Shown: one piece after another, positions 42,254 to 49,642 of the stretch
How positions within the stretch are numbered: the stretch's first letter is position 1
Layout of the letters: every line of letters begins with the position of its first letter
Origin: Phytophthora sp. 'mugwort'
Taxonomy: Eukaryota > Oomycota > Peronosporomycetes > Peronosporales > Peronosporaceae
DNA: 49,642 nt
Reading direction: 5' to 3'
NCBI GenBank assembly: GCA_033558025.1
Contig: JAUCEF010000043.1
Span: 1-49,642 of the forward strand
Notes under the pieces: generated by a model
Told to the model about the DNA's origin: nothing
The model's database searches: none
The model's input: the letters and a program-made list of their open reading frames with translations, nothing else
Position numbers and translations under genes: made by a program

Positions 42254-43858
42254 GTTACCATTTAGCAGAGTCCTAAGTTTTTATTAAACAGTCGCAACCC
42301 CCTATTTTGTGACACCTAATTATTAAAAATAATTAGGTACTTTTTATCCCGAAGTTACAAAGTCATTTTGCCGAGTTCCTTCAATATAGTTCTCTCATTC
42401 ACCTTAGTCTACTCGACCTATCCACCTGTGTCGGTTTAGGGTACGGTTTTTAATTAAAAAAGCTATTTCCTGAAAAATTAAAAATTTTTGTCACTTTTTT
42501 AAAAAAATTTAATTTAAAAATTATCCCATCAAAATCTGCTTTCGTCAAATCTTTCTTAGGGGCCGTTTCACTCTATGTAATACATCTTAACATAGAAACC
42601 CTTGGATTTACGGTGATAACGATTTATATTCGTTATTTTTTGTTACTAATGCCAGCATTTTCTTTTCTGATATCTTCAACATATTTCACAATATATCTTT
42701 ATTAACATACAGAATGTTCCGCTACCGTTTTATTAAAAATAAAACTTGCCGCTTCGGTAAATTTCTTAAGTCTCGATACATTTTAGGCGCAAAAAAACTA
42801 GACCAATGAGCTATTACGCTTTCTTTAAAGGATGGCTGCTTCCAAGCCTACCTATGGGTTGTAATCATTTTTTCACTTCCTTTTTCACTTAGAATATTAT
42901 TTAGAGACCTTAGCGATCAATCTGGGCTGTTTCCCTTTTGACAAAAGACCTTAGCGCCTAATGTCTGTCTATTTAAATTACTTTTTTTTGTATTCGGAGT
43001 TTCCAAGAATTCAGTAAGTTTTTACACCCCCTAGCTCAATGAGTGCTCTACCCCAAAAAAAGATTTTAAATGCTCTACTTCAATAGATTTCGCGGAAAAC
43101 CAGCTATCTCTGAGTTTGATTAGCCTTTCACTCCTAACCACAAATCATCTCCATATTTTGCCACATATGTGAGTTCGATCCTTCAAATAGTTTTACCTAT
43201 TTTTCAATCTGTTCATGGTTAGATCACTCAGTTTCGGGTCTTATTTATATAACTAAAAAGCTTTTTAAAACTTGATTTATCTACGCCTACTTTATTAAAT
43301 TAAGCTTGCTATAAAAATAAACTTGCTGGCCCATTATGCAAAAGGTACACTGTTACTTTTTAAAAAAGTTTCAATTGATTGTTAACATTAAGTTTCAGAA
43401 TTATTTCAAACTCAAAAGTTCTTTTTCACCTTTCCTTTACAGTACTTGTCCACTATCGATCATTAATTTTTAAAAGGTTTTGAGGGTGGTTCCCCAATAT
43501 TCAAAAAGGCTTACACATAACCCTTTTTACTATTATAAAAACAATTATTATTCTACAGGACTTTCACCTTTTTAAGTAAATTTTTCAAAATTTTTCAAAT
43601 ATTTTTTTATTTTTATAAACCTAATTTCCATTTTCACTCGTCATTACTAACGGAATCTCGTTTGATTTTTTTAACAGTTACTTAGATATTTCAATTCACT
43701 GTTTTTAAAATTTTCACAAAAAAAAAGTTTTCTTTAGGAAATTTTTATTTCAAAATAAAATATTATTTAATAAAACTTTTCGCATTTTTTACGTCCTAAA
43801 AATCAAATTAATGCCAAGGCATCCACTTAATGCTTTTATTATTATTTATACTTAAACC
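41217..43858 (-). rRNA. rnl: Large subunit ribosomal RNA (rnl)
   Basis: Minus-strand 23S-like rRNA of about 2.64 kb. In forward orientation the peptidyl-transferase region appears as CATCGAGGTGCCAAACGACT and GTTATCCCCGGAGTACC near 41578-41646, the sarcin-ricin complement CTCGTACTAGAG near 41420, and the 5' domain near 43810 (CCAAGGCATCCACTTAATGC). No intron is visible in the conserved core. A/T-rich expansions replace several variable helices. The ends are estimates. Confidence 0.96.
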
Positions 43859-43877
43859 ATATAAATGGTTTAAATTT

Positions 43878-44629
43878 TTATTTTTTTTTCAAATATTCAT
43901 TAATTAATTTTAAATTTAAATGAAAAGGATATAAAATTGTTTTATAAGAAGGTTCTTTAAAAAACATACCTGTTTTTATTTTTTTATTTCTATGTAAATA
44001 AGAAGTTATTAAAGGTTTTGATGGTTTTTTTTCACCTAAAATATAATAAATATTATTTTTATAAGAATATTTGTTATTTTTTTGATAAGGATATTTATTA
44101 TAACGTTTATAAGAAGAAGAATATTTATTCTTTTCTTGATTAAAATGCTGTTTATAAAATTTTTTATCTCCTTTCAAACTATTATTTTTTTGAAAATTTC
44201 TAGTTCTTTGAAAACCTTCATTTTTTTGAAAATTTCTATTTTTTTGAAAACCTTCATTTTTTTGAAAATTTCTATTTTTTTGAAAATTTCTATTTTTTTG
44301 AAAACCTTCATTTTTTTGAAAATTTCTATTTTTTTGAAAACCTTCATTTTTTTGAAAATTTCTATTTTTTTGAAAACCTTCATTTTTTTGAAAATTTCTA
44401 GTTCTTTGAAAACCTTCATTTTTTGAAAATTTCTAGTTCTTTGAAAATCTTCGTTTTTTTGAAAATTTCTAGTTCTTTGAAAATCTTCGTTTTTTTGAGA
44501 ATTTTTATTTTTTTGAAAATTTCTATTTTTTTGAAAACCTTCGTTTTTTTGAGAATTTCTATTTTTTTGAAAACCCTCGTTTTTTTGAGAATTTTTATTT
44601 CTTTGAAAATTTTTATTATCCTTTTGCAT
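43878..44629 (-). CDS. orf250, repeat-rich lysine/asparagine protein, one frameshift
   Basis: Not recognised. Two ORFs (44174-44629 and 43878-44177) join into one frame of about 250 residues if one base is added to a T6 run near 44423, where neighbouring repeats have T7. The N-terminal two thirds consist of tandem 12-residue units such as GFQKNRNFQKNE or DFQRTRNFQKNE. The C-terminal ~100 residues are non-repetitive (KKFYKQHFNQEKNKYSS, a Tyr/Lys/Asn stretch, then GMFFKEPSYKTILYPFHLNL). Its place directly after rps4 in the ribosomal-protein run suggests a fast-evolving ribosomal protein with a repeat insertion, but this is inference. Confidence 0.65.
44187..44600 (-). repeat. 36-bp tandem coding repeats in orf250
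   Basis: Units built from T7-GAAAATTTCT and T7-GAAAACCTTC (forward strand) alternate at 18-bp half-period for about 400 bp. The strand-sense product is an FQKN-based array with E/D, G/D and RN/RT variants. On the opposite strand the array is also open (44082-44426 and 44423-44647), as expected for such low-complexity sequence. Confidence 0.9.
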
Positions 44630-44631
44630 AT

Positions 44632-45093
44632 TTATTTAATAATATGAATAATATCACCTTTATGTAATATAAAATTAGATTTACTTATAATTTTATTATT
44701 AACCTTAATTTTTTTATGATTAATTAATTGTTTTGCTTGAAAAATAGTTTTAACTAATTTTAATCTTACAAGATTTATATCTAAGCGACTTTCTAATAAA
44801 ATTACAAATTTTTTAAAGATATTTATTTTATTATCTTTTTTTAATAATTTTTGAAATAAATTTTTTAATTGATATTCATGAATACATCCATAAAAATTCC
44901 GAAATTGTTGTTTTTCAAATAATCTTTTTTGAAAAAATTTTTTACGTTTTTCAGGTTTTATTTCTTTTCGATATCTTAATTTTTTTTTAAATAAATTCCA
45001 TTTTTTTGATTTTAATTTTAATAAGTTTAAATTTTTATGTATGTTCCTATTATTTTGAAAACATATTTTATTTCTCGGTCTTAATTTATTCAT
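44632..45093 (-). CDS. rps4: Small-subunit ribosomal protein S4 (rps4)
   Basis: 153 residues, shorter than bacterial S4 (about 205) as in many mitochondria. The C-terminal S4 RNA-binding domain is clear: ESRLDINLVRLKLVKTIFQA then KQLINHKKIKVNNKIISKSN and LHKGDIIHI. The N terminus MNKLRPRNK fits the family. It follows rps2 by 8 nt. Confidence 0.95.
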   Translation of the reverse strand: MNKLRPRNKICFQNNRNIHKNLNLLKLKSKKWNLFKKKLRYRKEIKPEKRKKFFQKRLFEKQQFRNFYGCIHEYQLKNLFQKLLKKDNKINIFKKFVILLESRLDINLVRLKLVKTIFQAKQLINHKKIKVNNKIISKSNFILHKGDIIHIIK

Positions 45094-45101
45094 CTTATTT
45101 A

Positions 45102-45694
45102 TTAAAATATTTTACGTAATAAATACATTAAAGTATATATTGATTGAATATTTTTAGAATTCATTACTACAGGATAATTAATATTTTGTATAGTTTGACT
45201 TGTATTTACTAATGAAATAGTAGGAATTTTTAAAACAGAAAGTTCTTGATTTAAAAAAGTATCTTTTACAGAACTTTTTATAACTAAAATTAATTTAATT
45301 TCATTTTCTTTTAATAAATAATTAATTATCTTATTAAATGTTGTATTCATAATTTTATTAGTAATTAAACCATTTACCCATTCTTTTGTAAAAAAAATGA
45401 TATTTGGATTTTTTTTTATAAAAGATGTAGTTAATAAAATTTAATTTCATTATCATTCCCTATTATTAAAATTTTTTCATTTTTTTTTAATATAATTTTA
45501 GTTAAATTAAATATACGTTTTAAAAAAAATGAAACATTTTTTAAATTAATTATAGTATAATCATGTCTACTTCCAAATATAAAAGATAATAATTCTTTAT
45601 TTGTATCTATTAAAGATTCTCCATACATATTTTTTGATTTAAATAATAAATTTAATAAAATATTATTATGTTTTTTTTTTTTTTTTTGTATCAT
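45102..45694 (-). CDS. rps2: Small-subunit ribosomal protein S2 (rps2), one frameshift
   Basis: Read as two ORFs, 45431-45694 (MYGESL... FIFGSRHDYTIINL) and 45102-45350. Between them the other frame continues with FTKEWVNGLITNKI, the S2 W-x-G-x-x-TN motif, so one base is missing in the T/A run near 45436 (AAATTTT). With it restored the protein is about 197 residues. The end LKIPTISLVNTSQTIQNINYPVVMNSKN is typical S2. Confidence 0.92.
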
Positions 45695-45700
45695 ATTTAA

Positions 45701-46307
45701 TTATTTTTTACTTTTTTTTCCCTCTTTTTGTAAAATTTTTTCATTTTTTAATAATAAACCTTTTCCTTTATATGGTTCAGGTTTTTTTATGATTTTTAAT
45801 ATAATGTACAAATTGATGTAAAAAAATATAATCGATACTACTAAAAATTAAAGTATTTGTTTGATTAATAATTTCAATATTTAATGGAATTGGAATTCTA
45901 ATATTATGACTAAAACCTAATTTTAAAATTAAAGTATTATTTTCAATAAAAGCTTTAAAACCTATACCTTTTAATATTAAATTAATTTTAAAACCTTGTA
46001 AAACACCTTTTATTTTTATTTTTATTAATTTATTGTATAAATTTAAAATACTTTTTTTTTTTTTATTTTTATTAACAATAATTAATAATTTATTTTTTTT
46101 TATAAAAAAATATAAATCATTAATTATTGTTAAAGATAATAAACCTAAAGATGTTTCAAAAAAAATTATTTTATTATTACTATAAATTTTTAAATCTGTT
46201 GGAAAAATAAAAGTTTTATCAATAAAAAATAAATTAATATTTCCTAAAGAACTTTTAAAAAAATTTTTATTTTTTAATTTAACATTTTTTTTTATTATTT
46301 TTATCAT
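45701..46307 (-). CDS. rpl6: Large-subunit ribosomal protein L6 (rpl6), one frameshift near the 3' end
   Basis: The open frame 45777-46307 (176 codons) stops after NHKKT, but the next frame continues with PEPYKGKGLLLKNEKI and QKEGKKSKK, the standard L6 tail. One extra A in the run near 45786-45792 explains the break. The repaired length is about 201 residues. It also contains GVLQGFKINLILKGIGFKA, the L6 core. It lies between rps8 (5 nt) and rps2 (6 nt). Confidence 0.93.
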
Positions 46308-46312
46308 AATTT

Positions 46313-46693
46313 TTAAATAATTTTACAAATCAATTCACCACCAACATTTAATTTTTTAGCTTGTAAATCTGTTAAAATACCAATAGATGTTGAAAGAATA
46401 TAAAATCCTGTTTTTTTTTTATATAAATCCTTATTAGCAATATATAAACGTTTTCCCGGTTTTGATAAACGTTTTATTTCAGTAATAACTGCTTTATTTT
46501 TTCTATATTTTAAATAAATCTCTAATTGATTTTTGGAATTTATCTTATAACTTTTTATAAAACCTTCTTTAATTAAGATATTTAAAATATTTATACTTTG
46601 TTTTGATTTTTGTTGTACTATTTTTGATTTTTTTACTAAATAACCATTTTTTATTTTTGAAAATAAATTGGAAAGAGTATCTGTTATAATCAT
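46313..46693 (-). CDS. rps8: Small-subunit ribosomal protein S8 (rps8)
   Basis: 126 residues, normal S8 length. The N-terminal DTLSNLFSKIKNGYLVKKS, central LIKEGFIKSYKI, RLSKPGKRLYIANKDL and C-terminal LSTSIGILTDLQAKKLNVGGELIC are the S8 signature (STSxGILT...A...GGE). It sits between rps14 and rpl6. Confidence 0.96.
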   Translation of the reverse strand: MIITDTLSNLFSKIKNGYLVKKSKIVQQKSKQSINILNILIKEGFIKSYKINSKNQLEIYLKYRKNKAVITEIKRLSKPGKRLYIANKDLYKKKTGFYILSTSIGILTDLQAKKLNVGGELICKII

Positions 46694-46700
46694 AATTAAA

Positions 46701-47000
46701 TTACCAACTATATTTAGAAATACCGGGTAAAAACCCTTTTGATGCTAATTTACGTAATTGGATTCTGGATATTTTAAATAAACGATAAATACTTTTAGAA
46801 CGTCCAGTTAAAACACACACATTTTTAATTCTAGTAATTGATGAATTTTGATGGAAAAAAAACCACTTTTGTTGTAATTTCCATCTTAAATTTTTTTCAA
46901 TATTTAAATTTTTTGAAAGAATTTTTAAAGTTAATCTATTTTTTTCAAAATTTTTAAATAAATTACGTTGTTTAATATTTTTTTTAATTTTTTTTTGCAT
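46701..47000 (-). CDS. rps14: Small-subunit ribosomal protein S14 (rps14)
   Basis: 99 residues. The C terminus carries the S14 signature CVLTGRSKSIYRLFKISRIQ then LRKLASKGFLPGISKYSW. The frame continues upstream into trnA, but ATG 47000 (MQKKIKKNIKQRN) is the family start. No zinc-binding cysteines, i.e. the bacterial C-minus long form. Confidence 0.96.
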   Translation of the reverse strand: MQKKIKKNIKQRNLFKNFEKNRLTLKILSKNLNIEKNLRWKLQQKWFFFHQNSSITRIKNVCVLTGRSKSIYRLFKISRIQLRKLASKGFLPGISKYSW

Positions 47001-47026
47001 AAAATTATATTTAAGAAAGATAAATA

Positions 47027-47099
47027 TGGAGATAATCGGATTCGAACCGATAACATTATATTTGCAAAACATACTTTCTACCAGTTGAAATATATCCCC
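47027..47099 (-). tRNA. trnA: tRNA-Ala (UGC)
   Basis: Acceptor GGGGATA/TATCTCC, anticodon stem TATGT/ATATA, loop TTTGCAA (TGC), T arm ATCGG/CCGAT. Confidence 0.93.
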
Positions 47100-47101
47100 A
47101 A

Positions 47102-47174
47102 TAAGTGTATTGGGATTTGAACCCAAGACCATCAGATTAAAAGTCCGGTGCTCTACCAGCTGAGCTATACACTT
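47102..47174 (-). tRNA. trnK: tRNA-Lys (UUU)
   Basis: Acceptor AAGTGTA/TACACTT, loop CTTTTAA (TTT), T arm TTGGG/CCCAA. It starts 2 nt from trnA. Confidence 0.94.
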
Positions 47175-47184
47175 ATTTAAAAAA

Positions 47185-47577
47185 TTAATTAATTCTTATA
47201 AAAATTTTATTTAATAATAAAAATTTTTTATTTAAAATATAATTAATTTTTTGTTTTAATATTTTATTAAAAATTGAAGTTTTTTGTATTTTAATATTTT
47301 GATTTTTTTTATAAATAGATAATTTTTTTGTTATAAATAACTCAAAATTAAAACAAAAAGTTTTATAAGAATTATTAAAAAAATAAATAATATTATTTTT
47401 TTCAAAATTAATTTGATTTTTTTTTTTATTATCAAAAATTATTTTTTTTTTTCTAAATTTTAAATTATAACAAATTTTAGGTAAAAAAAAATAAGTAATA
47501 AAAAAATAAAAATTAAAAAAAAAAAATAAAAACCAAGAAACTTGATTAAAAAATGAAAATTGATCGAATTGTGGCAT
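47185..47577 (-). CDS. atp8: ATP synthase subunit 8 (atp8)
   Basis: F0 stator subunit (the ymf19 type), 130 residues. MPQFDQFSFFNQVSWFLFFF is the diagnostic N terminus (MPQxD...f..q..W...); one membrane helix covers about 9-31. The rest is a lysine/asparagine-rich matrix part with little conservation. It lies between the S1-like ORF and trnK, inside the ribosomal-protein run, as atp8 does near rpl16 in several stramenopiles. Confidence 0.92.
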   Translation of the reverse strand: MPQFDQFSFFNQVSWFLFFFFNFYFFITYFFLPKICYNLKFRKKKIIFDNKKKNQINFEKNNIIYFFNNSYKTFCFNFELFITKKLSIYKKNQNIKIQKTSIFNKILKQKINYILNKKFLLLNKIFIRIN

Positions 47578-47638
47578 AATTTTATAATAAATTTTTATTT
47601 CTTCAACATATATTTTTCTTGAAAGAACACTTTTATTT

Positions 47639-48307
47639 TTATTTTATTTTAAAATTATTATTTTTTATTTTTTGATTTTGAATAATAGTTTGAATATAAG
47701 AAAGTCTTGAAAATTCTTTTTTTGATTTTTTAAATATATTTAAATTATTAACTTTAAAATTTAAATATTTTAATTTATAACAATTAATTAAACGTGTTGA
47801 ATTAATTCTTCTTTTATAGAAACCTTTTTTATTATATTTATTAAAATAAAATTTTTTTTTATAATTTAAAGCATTATTTAAATTAATAGGTTTTATAGAA
47901 AAAATAAATCCTAAAATTGAAATAAAAATTTTTTTATTATTCCAATTTCCACCAAGTAAACGACCTTTTATTGAATTATTTTTTTTTATTAAAATATTTT
48001 GAAGCATTATTTTATTAAATTGATGTAATATATTATAAGTTAAATCATAATTAAATAATATAATATTTTCATATTTTATAGCAATTGTTGAAATTTTATC
48101 TATTTTTATTAAAGTAAAAGGTAAATAAATGTTTTCATAATTATTAAATTCAATTACATAAGATTCTAAATTTAAATTATTAAATAAAATTGGATTTTCA
48201 AATAAAATATTTTTTAATTTAAATTTTTTTTTTTTTAAATAATTATTTTTTAAAAATTGTTGATAATTTGATAAATTATTTGTTTTTTGTTTTTTTAATT
48301 TTTTCAT
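47639..48307 (-). CDS. orf222, candidate S1-domain ribosomal protein (Rps1-like)
   Basis: A 222-residue, lysine/asparagine-rich ORF between trnI(cau) and atp8. Residues 113-140, IKGRLLGGNWNNKKIFISIL then GFIFSIKP, resemble the start of an S1 motif in mitochondrial Rps1 (vKGrvlGg..gg..V.ilG..aFlP). N- and C-terminal thirds are unassignable basic sequence. If not rps1, it is another diverged ribosomal protein; the location and composition support that general class. Confidence 0.4.
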   Translation of the reverse strand: MKKLKKQKTNNLSNYQQFLKNNYLKKKKFKLKNILFENPILFNNLNLESYVIEFNNYENIYLPFTLIKIDKISTIAIKYENIILFNYDLTYNILHQFNKIMLQNILIKKNNSIKGRLLGGNWNNKKIFISILGFIFSIKPINLNNALNYKKKFYFNKYNKKGFYKRRINSTRLINCYKLKYLNFKVNNLNIFKKSKKEFSRLSYIQTIIQNQKIKNNNFKIK

Positions 48308-48328
48308 TTAAAATAAAAATTTTTTAAT

Positions 48329-48402
48329 TAGGCCTAGTAGGATTTGAACCTACAACTATACCGTTATGAGCGGTATGCTCTAACCAATTAAACTATAAGC
48401 CT
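48329..48402 (-). tRNA. trnI: tRNA-Ile (CAU), probable (lysidine-type)
   Basis: Acceptor AGGCTTA/TAGGCCT, anticodon stem TACCG/CGGTA, loop CTCATAA (CAT), T arm GTAGG/CCTAC. By sequence this follows bacterial and algal mitochondrial tRNA-Ile(CAU), in which C34 becomes lysidine to read AUA. It could instead be a Met tRNA. AUA is a plentiful codon here, so an Ile(CAU) tRNA is expected. Confidence 0.8.
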
Positions 48403-48404
48403 AA

Positions 48405-48809
48405 TTATTTATAAATAAATTTTGTTTTAACCGGCAATTTATTAGAACCCGCTTTTAAAACTTTTTTTGCATTTTCTAATGAAATACCGCTAATTTCATA
48501 TAAAATTTGACCTTTTTTAACTTTAGCAACCCAAAAAGAAACAGCACCTTTTCCTTTACCCATACGATTTTCTGTAGGTTTTGCTGTTACAGGTGTATCT
48601 GGAAAAACACGAATCCAAAGAAATCCTAATCGTTTCATTTTTCGAATAATTATTCGACGAGTTGCTTCTATTTGTCTTGATGTTAAACGTGTTTCTTTTA
48701 AAACTTTAATAGCATATTTACCATAAACAATATTATTACCTTTTGTTGTTTTACCTGTAAGTTTACTTTTAAATTGTTTTTTATATTTAGTTTTTTTTGG
48801 AAATAACAT
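48405..48809 (-). CDS. rpl16: Large-subunit ribosomal protein L16 (rpl16)
   Basis: 134 residues, normal length. It contains MLFPKKTKYKKQFK, LTSRQIEATRRIIIRKMKR, FPDTPVTAKPTENRMGKGKG and WVAKVKKGQILYEISG, all hallmark L16 segments. The start overlaps the 3' end of rps3 by 23 nt, as in bacterial S10-type operons. Confidence 0.97.
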   Translation of the reverse strand: MLFPKKTKYKKQFKSKLTGKTTKGNNIVYGKYAIKVLKETRLTSRQIEATRRIIIRKMKRLGFLWIRVFPDTPVTAKPTENRMGKGKGAVSFWVAKVKKGQILYEISGISLENAKKVLKAGSNKLPVKTKFIYK

Positions 48810-49617
48810 AATTAGTATTTTTAATTCTTTGTTTTTTTAAAAATTTAGAATTTAATGTAGTTTTTAGTGGTTTAAAAAAAATCCATAATTTAATACTACA
48901 AATACCCGATGGTGTTTTAAATTCATTAAAATGATATTTAATATCATATTCTAAAGTATTTAATGGTATTTTTCCTTTTTGAAAAATTAGTTTTTTTTTA
49001 CGTTTTGATTTATTTAAACGACCTTTAAATTGTAAACGATAACCAATAAAATTAGAAAATATTTTAAAAAATTCTTGAAGCATATTATCAATATTATTAA
49101 TAAATTTTTTATGTGTTTTTTTTTTTTCTAATGTTTGTTTAATATAAAAAGTTATAATATTTATATTTTTAGTATAAAAAGCATAACTAAAATTATAAAT
49201 CATTTTTTTAACATTTTTATTAATTCGATTATTTTTTCTTATTTTATCAAAAATTCTTTTTAAATTTTTTCGTAATTTAATTAATTCAAAAAATTGGACA
49301 TTTTTGATAAATAATTTAATATTATTATTAATATAATATATATTTAAATATTTAATAATTTGATTATAAGATAATTTATAATATTTTTTTGCATTTTTTT
49401 GAATATAAACATATATATTTATATTATTTGATGTTTTTACTATATTTATATCTATTAATTTTAAATTTTTATAATTAAAAATATTTTGAAAATATTTTTT
49501 AATTTCTAAATCAAAATGCAATAAATTAGAATACTCATTATTATTAACAATCCATTGGGAATCCCAATTTTTTTTTTTATTTAATCTTAAACTAATTGGT
49601 ATAATTTTTTGACCCAT
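48787..49617 (-). CDS. rps3: Small-subunit ribosomal protein S3 (rps3)
   Basis: 276 residues. The start MGQKIIPISLRLNKKKNWDS is the S3 N terminus (MGqKv.P.glRlg..k.w.S). The C-terminal KIFSNFIGYRLQFKGRLNKS and GICSIKLWIFF are the S3 C-domain (GxxxxxxGRl...G..g.KvWi). The middle is an expanded, diverged KH-like region. It overlaps rpl16. In related genomes rps19 and rpl2 come next upstream, but the window ends after 25 nt of A/T sequence. Confidence 0.95.
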   Translation of the reverse strand: MGQKIIPISLRLNKKKNWDSQWIVNNNEYSNLLHFDLEIKKYFQNIFNYKNLKLIDINIVKTSNNINIYVYIQKNAKKYYKLSYNQIIKYLNIYYINNNIKLFIKNVQFFELIKLRKNLKRIFDKIRKNNRINKNVKKMIYNFSYAFYTKNINIITFYIKQTLEKKKTHKKFINNIDNMLQEFFKIFSNFIGYRLQFKGRLNKSKRKKKLIFQKGKIPLNTLEYDIKYHFNEFKTPSGICSIKLWIFFKPLKTTLNSKFLKKQRIKNTNYVISKKN

Positions 49618-49642
49618 AATTTATTTTTTTTTTTTTATATAT

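Noticed and set aside
44082..44647. Plus-strand ORFs made of FLKIS/FLKTF repeats
   Set aside because: Mirror reading of the orf250 repeat array. Low-complexity 18-bp periodic sequence is open in several frames; the minus frame matches the gene direction of the region and joins a unique C-terminal domain.

Overview
The window is a mitochondrial genome contig from a protist. It is extremely AT-rich, has no introns I can see, and encodes respiratory-chain genes (nad1, 2, 3, 4, 4L, 5, 6, 7, 9, 11; cob; cox1-3; atp1, 6, 8, 9), small and large rRNAs, ribosomal proteins (rps2, 3, 4, 7, 8, 10, 12, 14; rpl5, 6, 14, 16; candidates for S1 and L10) and 21 different tRNAs. The set with nad7, nad9, nad11 and rps10, the run rps3-rpl16, the run rps14-rps8-rpl6-rps2-rps4, and adjacent cox2-cox1 resemble heterotrophic stramenopiles (oomycete relatives). 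That placement is inference from gene content. Tryptophan is TGG, the only Trp tRNA has anticodon CCA, and nad11 ends in TGA overlapping the ATG of nad1, so TGA appears to be a stop.

Layout. Bases 1-14098 and 14103-28268 are the two arms of a giant inverted repeat whose turn is at about 14100. Arm B (14103-28268) carries, on the minus strand, nad4L, nad1, nad11, cob, nad9, atp9, nad3, trnD, atp6, cox3, rps7, rps12, trnV, trnI, trnQ, trnR, rps10, trnF and nad2. It continues on the plus strand with nad7, an L10-like gene, trnH, nad4, trnE and the start of atp1. Arm A is the mirror copy. It is net 66 nt shorter, most of its genes are broken by 1-nt indels, and it stops at codon 33 of atp1. The plus-strand block continues past the repeat as atp1, nad5, nad6 and trnR(ucu). 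From 33 kb to the end everything lies on the minus strand: orf137, cox1, a 32-codon TatA-like ORF, cox2, trnW, rns, a tRNA cluster with orf186, rpl5 and rpl14, rnl, a repeat-rich orf250, and the ribosomal-protein run rps4-rps2-rpl6-rps8-rps14, then trnA, trnK, atp8, an S1-like ORF, trnI(cau), rpl16 and rps3. The contig ends 25 nt upstream of rps3.

Quality and interpretation. Many reading-frame breaks sit in homopolymers: nearly all arm A genes, cox3 in arm B, and rps2, rpl6, rpl14 and orf250 in the single-copy part. This is the pattern of imperfectly polished long-read sequence. The arms are identical for about 2.9 kb next to the turn and diverge steadily outward, so I favour a fold-back read, or a read through a covalently closed hairpin end, over a maintained oomycete-style inverted repeat. 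The unique sequence is then about 35.5 kb, and both true ends are probably missing: trnL, trnC, trnT, trnS(uga), rps19, rpl2, rps11, rps13 and tatC are not found.

Most notable biology: nad11 begins without an ATG at the cluster-N4 cysteines, lacking the whole N-terminal 2Fe-2S/N5 domain in both arms. There are also three unrecognised ORFs, a shared TATTCTTTAAGA motif upstream of atp9, nad5 and cox2, and inverted repeats around trnR(ucu), cox2 and trnW.
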